Shown here in pieces: positions 61,457 to 64,000 of a stretch of 64,000 nt of DNA (positions within the stretch are counted from its first letter, which is position 1; every line of letters starts with the position of its first letter). The stretch lies in contig NZ_BBJN01000039.1 in the NCBI RefSeq assembly GCF_000739555.1, positions 1 through 64,000 of the forward strand. The letters are read 5' to 3'. The translations under genes were made by a program, and so were the position numbers. The stretch is from Halolamina rubra. Its GTDB lineage: Archaea > Halobacteriota > Halobacteria > Halobacteriales > Haloferacaceae. The notes under the pieces were generated by a model. The model saw nothing but the letters and a program-made list of their open reading frames with translations. It was not told the origin of the DNA and made no database searches.

Positions 61457-61843
61457 GTGAACGACCAGTACCAGCAGTTGGTCCGGCTGGTGAAGGCGCG
61501 GGCGGGACGGAGCTTCCGGACGGCGTTCTGCTACGACGCCGACGGCTGGGACGCGCTGTACGTCCGAACCGACCTCGCGACCGACGACCTCGAGGCGGCG
61601 GTCCCGGCGCTCGCCGAGCGCGCGCGGTCACAGGAGCCGCTCGTCCGGGGGCGTGACTACCCGCCGCTTGGCGCCCAGCGCGCGTCGGTGTTCCTCCACG
61701 AGAACGCGGTGCTCGTCCAGTTCAGCGAGCCCGACTCCGAGACCGGGGTCGTGCTCACGCTCGACACAGAGGTCGCGGGGAACCTCTCGGAGTTCGTGAA
61801 GGCGTGTGAGACGGTGCTGACCGAGCCTCAGCGCCGCCAGTAG
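61457..61843 (+). CDS. Small haloarchaeal hypothetical protein
   Basis: A 128-residue soluble protein. I use GTG at 61457 because GAGTTAAGTG lies 25-28 nt before it (TTAA about 61427-61430); a GTG at 61433 would add eight residues. The pattern (YQQLVRLVKARAGRSFRTAFCYDADGWDALYVRTDLATDDLEAAV ... ASVFLHENAVLVQFSEPDSETGVVLTLDTEVAGNLSEFVKACETVL) is alpha/beta and resembles the protein at 19377-19757. Function unknown. It overlaps pssA convergently by 16 nt. Confidence 0.68.
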   Translation: MNDQYQQLVRLVKARAGRSFRTAFCYDADGWDALYVRTDLATDDLEAAVPALAERARSQEPLVRGRDYPPLGAQRASVFLHENAVLVQFSEPDSETGVVLTLDTEVAGNLSEFVKACETVLTEPQRRQ

Positions 61844-62562
61844 AGCACCGGCCCGAGCACGAGGTACGCCAGCGCGAGGTACAGCAGCCCGAACGCGAAC
61901 CCCCGACCGTACAGCCCGGGCAGCAGGATCGCGCCGGCCTGGACGACGCCCATCACCAGCGCGTCCTGGGCGTGGAGGTCGGGGTAGACCACGTCACAGA
62001 GCATCAGCGGCGTCAGCACCGCCGCGAGCGCGAGCAGGAACCCGGCGTCGTGAAAGCCTGCGAGGGGGATCCCGGCGCCCCGGTAGCCCGTGAGCACGAT
62101 GGCGCCGAAGATCGTGGCCGCGAGCGTCGTCGGCACGCCGACGGTCTCGTCGCTGTCGCTGTCGTAGGCGGTGTACAGTCCGAGTCGCGTGACGGCGGCG
62201 GCGACGTACAGCGCGGGGACGGCGACGCCCGCCAGCGCGAGCAGGCCCTCTGCGGAGAGCCCCGACGCCAGCGTCGCCGGCGATCCCCACTCCCGCAGGG
62301 AGACGACGGCGACGAGGAACGCGGGCGCGACGCCGAAAGTGGCCACGTCCGCGAGCGAGTCGAGGTAGGGGCCGGCCTCGGTGCCGCCGTACTTCCGGGC
62401 GACGACGCCGTCGAGGCCGTCGGCGATGGCCCCGAGCAGCACGAGCCGGGCCGCCAGGCCGACGTCGACGGTCACCGCGACGACCGCGAGAAACCCCAGC
62501 GCGGCGTTCCCGACGGTGACGGCGTCGGCTGGCCCGAGGCGACCGATGAACCGCGAGCGCAT
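61828..62562 (-). CDS. pssA: CDP-alcohol phosphatidyltransferase (archaetidylserine/phosphatidylserine synthase type)
   Basis: A 244-residue membrane enzyme of about seven helices with the complete CDP-alcohol phosphotransferase motif D-x2-D-G-x2-A-R-x8-G-x3-D-x3-D in ADGLDGVVARKYGGTEAGPYLDSLADVATFG (residues about 46-76). The C-terminal half is hydrophobic. It transfers the activated archaeal lipid to serine or another alcohol at the cytosolic membrane face. The PssA assignment is by resemblance; inositol or glycerol phosphate acceptors are possible. Confidence 0.88.
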   Translation of the reverse strand: MRSRFIGRLGPADAVTVGNAALGFLAVVAVTVDVGLAARLVLLGAIADGLDGVVARKYGGTEAGPYLDSLADVATFGVAPAFLVAVVSLREWGSPATLASGLSAEGLLALAGVAVPALYVAAAVTRLGLYTAYDSDSDETVGVPTTLAATIFGAIVLTGYRGAGIPLAGFHDAGFLLALAAVLTPLMLCDVVYPDLHAQDALVMGVVQAGAILLPGLYGRGFAFGLLYLALAYLVLGPVLYWRR

Positions 62563-62689
62563 GTCCGGCCCGTCGGCCGGCCCCGGTTTACGTGTTTACA
62601 TCCGGACGACGGCCGCGGGTCCGGCGGAGCCGCGCCGCGATCGCTCCGGAATCACGCCGCCTAAATCGCTCGGGTTCCAACCCCGGCGT

Positions 62690-63130
62690 ATGGAGCGCCG
62701 ACGCTATCTCGTCACCGCGGGCGCCGCCGCCGCGGCGAGTCTCGGTGGCTGTCTCGGGCTGACCCGGGGGGAGAACACCGAGTTCGACGTGGGGATGCGC
62801 CCCACCGCGTACGATCCGCCGGAGATCACCGTCGCGCGGGGGGAGGAGGTCGTCTGGGAGAACACGGGTACCCGCGACCACACGGTAACCGCCTACGAGG
62901 CGTCGCTGCCCGACGGCGCCGCCTTCTTCGCCTCGGGTGGGTACGAGGACGAGCAGGCCGCCCGCGACGCCTGGGCCAACGGCGCCGGCGGCGCGCTGAG
63001 CAACGGCGAGCAGTTCAGCTACACGTTCGAGATCCCCGGCGAGTACGAGTACTTCTGCATCCCCCACGAGAGCGGCGGGATGATGGGGACCGTGATCGTC
63101 GAGGACCGCACGCCGACGGCGACGGAGTAG
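62690..63130 (+). CDS. Halocyanin-like blue-copper lipoprotein
   Basis: A 146-residue cupredoxin. The N-terminus has paired Arg (MERRRYLVTAG) and a lipobox LGGC with Cys21, so a Tat-exported, lipid-anchored protein is likely. The type 1 copper ligands are His64 (DHTVTAY), Cys123 (YFCIPH), His126 and Met131 (SGGMMGTV). CCTAAATC about 27 nt upstream of the ATG is its promoter. It would carry electrons at the outer membrane face as halocyanin does. Confidence 0.9.
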   Translation: MERRRYLVTAGAAAAASLGGCLGLTRGENTEFDVGMRPTAYDPPEITVARGEEVVWENTGTRDHTVTAYEASLPDGAAFFASGGYEDEQAARDAWANGAGGALSNGEQFSYTFEIPGEYEYFCIPHESGGMMGTVIVEDRTPTATE

Positions 63131-63202
63131 GCGTCGACGGCGCGGTCGCTCGTCGCCGGTGAAAAAGCGAAAAGCGCGTGAATCCGTTGCCGAGCGGCGG
63201 CG

Positions 63203-63844
63203 CTACTCCTCGACGGCCTCGTCGACGTCCTCCTCGTCCACGTCGACGGAGGCCTCCTCCTCGGCCGCGACCTCCTCGGGTCGGGCCTCGAGCGTCAGCT
63301 TCTGGACCTCGACGCGGCGCAGCGGGTAGATCTCCTTGGCCTCGCCGTAGATGGCGGAGGAGACCCGCCCCTCGACGACGCTGTCGACTAGCTGCTCGAA
63401 GCTGCGCTCCTCGGCGGCGTCCTCGACGATGTCGACCATCACCGAGCGGATCGCCTGCTCCTGGGAGCGGTCGGCCTTCTGGGTCGTCAGCGCGACCGGC
63501 TGGATCTTGACGCGGTAGTCGTCCGTGGTCAGCAGCGTGACCGTGGCGGCGACCTTCGAGGCGCCGCGGCGGACCAGCGAGCGCAGGTAGTCCCGCGTGA
63601 GTTCGTACTTGATGAACTCGGTGTAGGCGGCGTCGCTGCCCACGTCGTTGATCTTGAACGTCAGCTTGCTGTTGTTCTGTCCCTGGTCGCCCTCCATCTC
63701 GCCCTGCGTGGTCTCGATGGTTCGGCCGACGACCTGGTTCGGTTCCTCAGCGACAGTCTCACCGATCTCGGCCCGGTCGAACTGCTCGGGCGCGAGCACG
63801 GTGTACCATCGTTTGCCTTCGATCGTTGTGGATTTCTCGCTCAT
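63203..63844 (-). CDS. rps3ae: 30S ribosomal protein S3Ae (eS1)
   Basis: A 213-residue S3Ae/eS1. Family signatures are KRWYTVLAPEQFDRAEIGETVAEEPNQVVGRTIETTQGE, KLTFKINDVGSDAAYTEFIKYELTRDYLRSLVRRGASKV and YGEAKEIYPLRRVEVQKL, followed by an acidic tail. Its ATG overlaps the stop of pcc1 (ATGA), a coupling seen in other haloarchaea. Confidence 0.97.
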   Translation of the reverse strand: MSEKSTTIEGKRWYTVLAPEQFDRAEIGETVAEEPNQVVGRTIETTQGEMEGDQGQNNSKLTFKINDVGSDAAYTEFIKYELTRDYLRSLVRRGASKVAATVTLLTTDDYRVKIQPVALTTQKADRSQEQAIRSVMVDIVEDAAEERSFEQLVDSVVEGRVSSAIYGEAKEIYPLRRVEVQKLTLEARPEEVAAEEEASVDVDEEDVDEAVEE

Positions 63845-64000
63845 GTGTTGTCGGTGTCCCGCGCCGTCTCGCAGACGGCGTCGGCGACAGTCAGGTTGAC
63901 GAGGTAGTCGTCGACGGAGGCGGCCAGCCCGCCAGCGTCCTCGCGGACGATGGTGGTCCGGACCGCGTCGCCGTCGACGGCCGTCGTCATCGCATCGGTG
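63841..64000 (-). CDS. pcc1: KEOPS complex subunit Pcc1, N-terminus outside window
   Basis: The last 52 codons of Pcc1, a small dimerising subunit of the KEOPS complex that makes t6A in tRNA. The visible part reads TTAVDGDAVRTTIVREDAGG, then LAASVDDYLVNLTVADAVCETARD, matching the family's C-terminal strand-helix. The 5' part runs past base 64000. It ends inside the S3Ae start codon region, indicating co-transcription. Confidence 0.88.
   Translation of the reverse strand, partial: TDAMTTAVDGDAVRTTIVREDAGGLAASVDDYLVNLTVADAVCETARDTDNT

Overview
The window is from a haloarchaeon (class Halobacteria). The evidence is uniformly high GC, very acidic proteins, short leaderless-type promoters (a TATA-like box about 25-30 nt before the start codon), and archaea-specific genes: SRP 7S RNA, NAC, TFS, S3ae, Pcc1, RibL, phosphomevalonate decarboxylase, halocyanin and a CtaA-CtaB fusion. 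I cannot fix the genus. No rRNA, tRNA, CRISPR array or insertion sequence was found; this is chromosomal core sequence with short accessory stretches.

Layout. 1-7.4 kb: a coiled-coil protein cut by the window edge, a Nif3-like protein, a frameshifted old-yellow-enzyme gene, SRP RNA on the minus strand (about 3046-3349), a tandem-domain hypothetical, and a thiolase/DUF35 pair. 7.4-22.4 kb: phospholipase-D-like protein, RecJ-like DHH nuclease, JAMM protease and FAD synthase, heme O synthase, pyrBI, a MutS-family gene broken by a frameshift, a ThDP enzyme, a split YedE transporter and an MFS carrier. 22.4-33 kb: a tandem pair of 59-nt structured repeats, acyl-CoA dehydrogenase, MenE-like ligase, methylmalonyl-CoA epimerase and mutase, methyltransferase, glycosyltransferase, creatininase-family protein and a broken DUF2267 gene. 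33-47 kb: NAC, TrmI-like methyltransferase, TFS, transporters, mvaD, NAD-kinase-like protein, a type IV pilus-type ATPase/membrane pair and pdxS.

48-58.4 kb is a branched-chain amino acid locus. ilvB-ilvN-ilvC-orf-leuC-leuD-leuB are packed with 4-8 nt overlaps on the minus strand, with leuA upstream and ilvD divergent. Upstream of ilvB lies a 22-codon reading frame rich in Leu/Val/Ile codons. It begins where a leaderless transcript would begin and runs into an 8-bp hairpin, which looks like an attenuator leader peptide. The last 6 kb hold a sensor kinase, a HEAT-repeat protein, PssA, a halocyanin-like cupredoxin, S3ae and Pcc1.

Five genes (OYE, PLD protein, MutS, DUF2267, leuA) carry single indel-type frameshifts, mostly in homopolymer or GC-repeat runs. 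That pattern suggests sequencing indels unless shown otherwise. The two least explained signals are the ilvB leader (55050-55164) and the covarying tandem element at 22565-22699.
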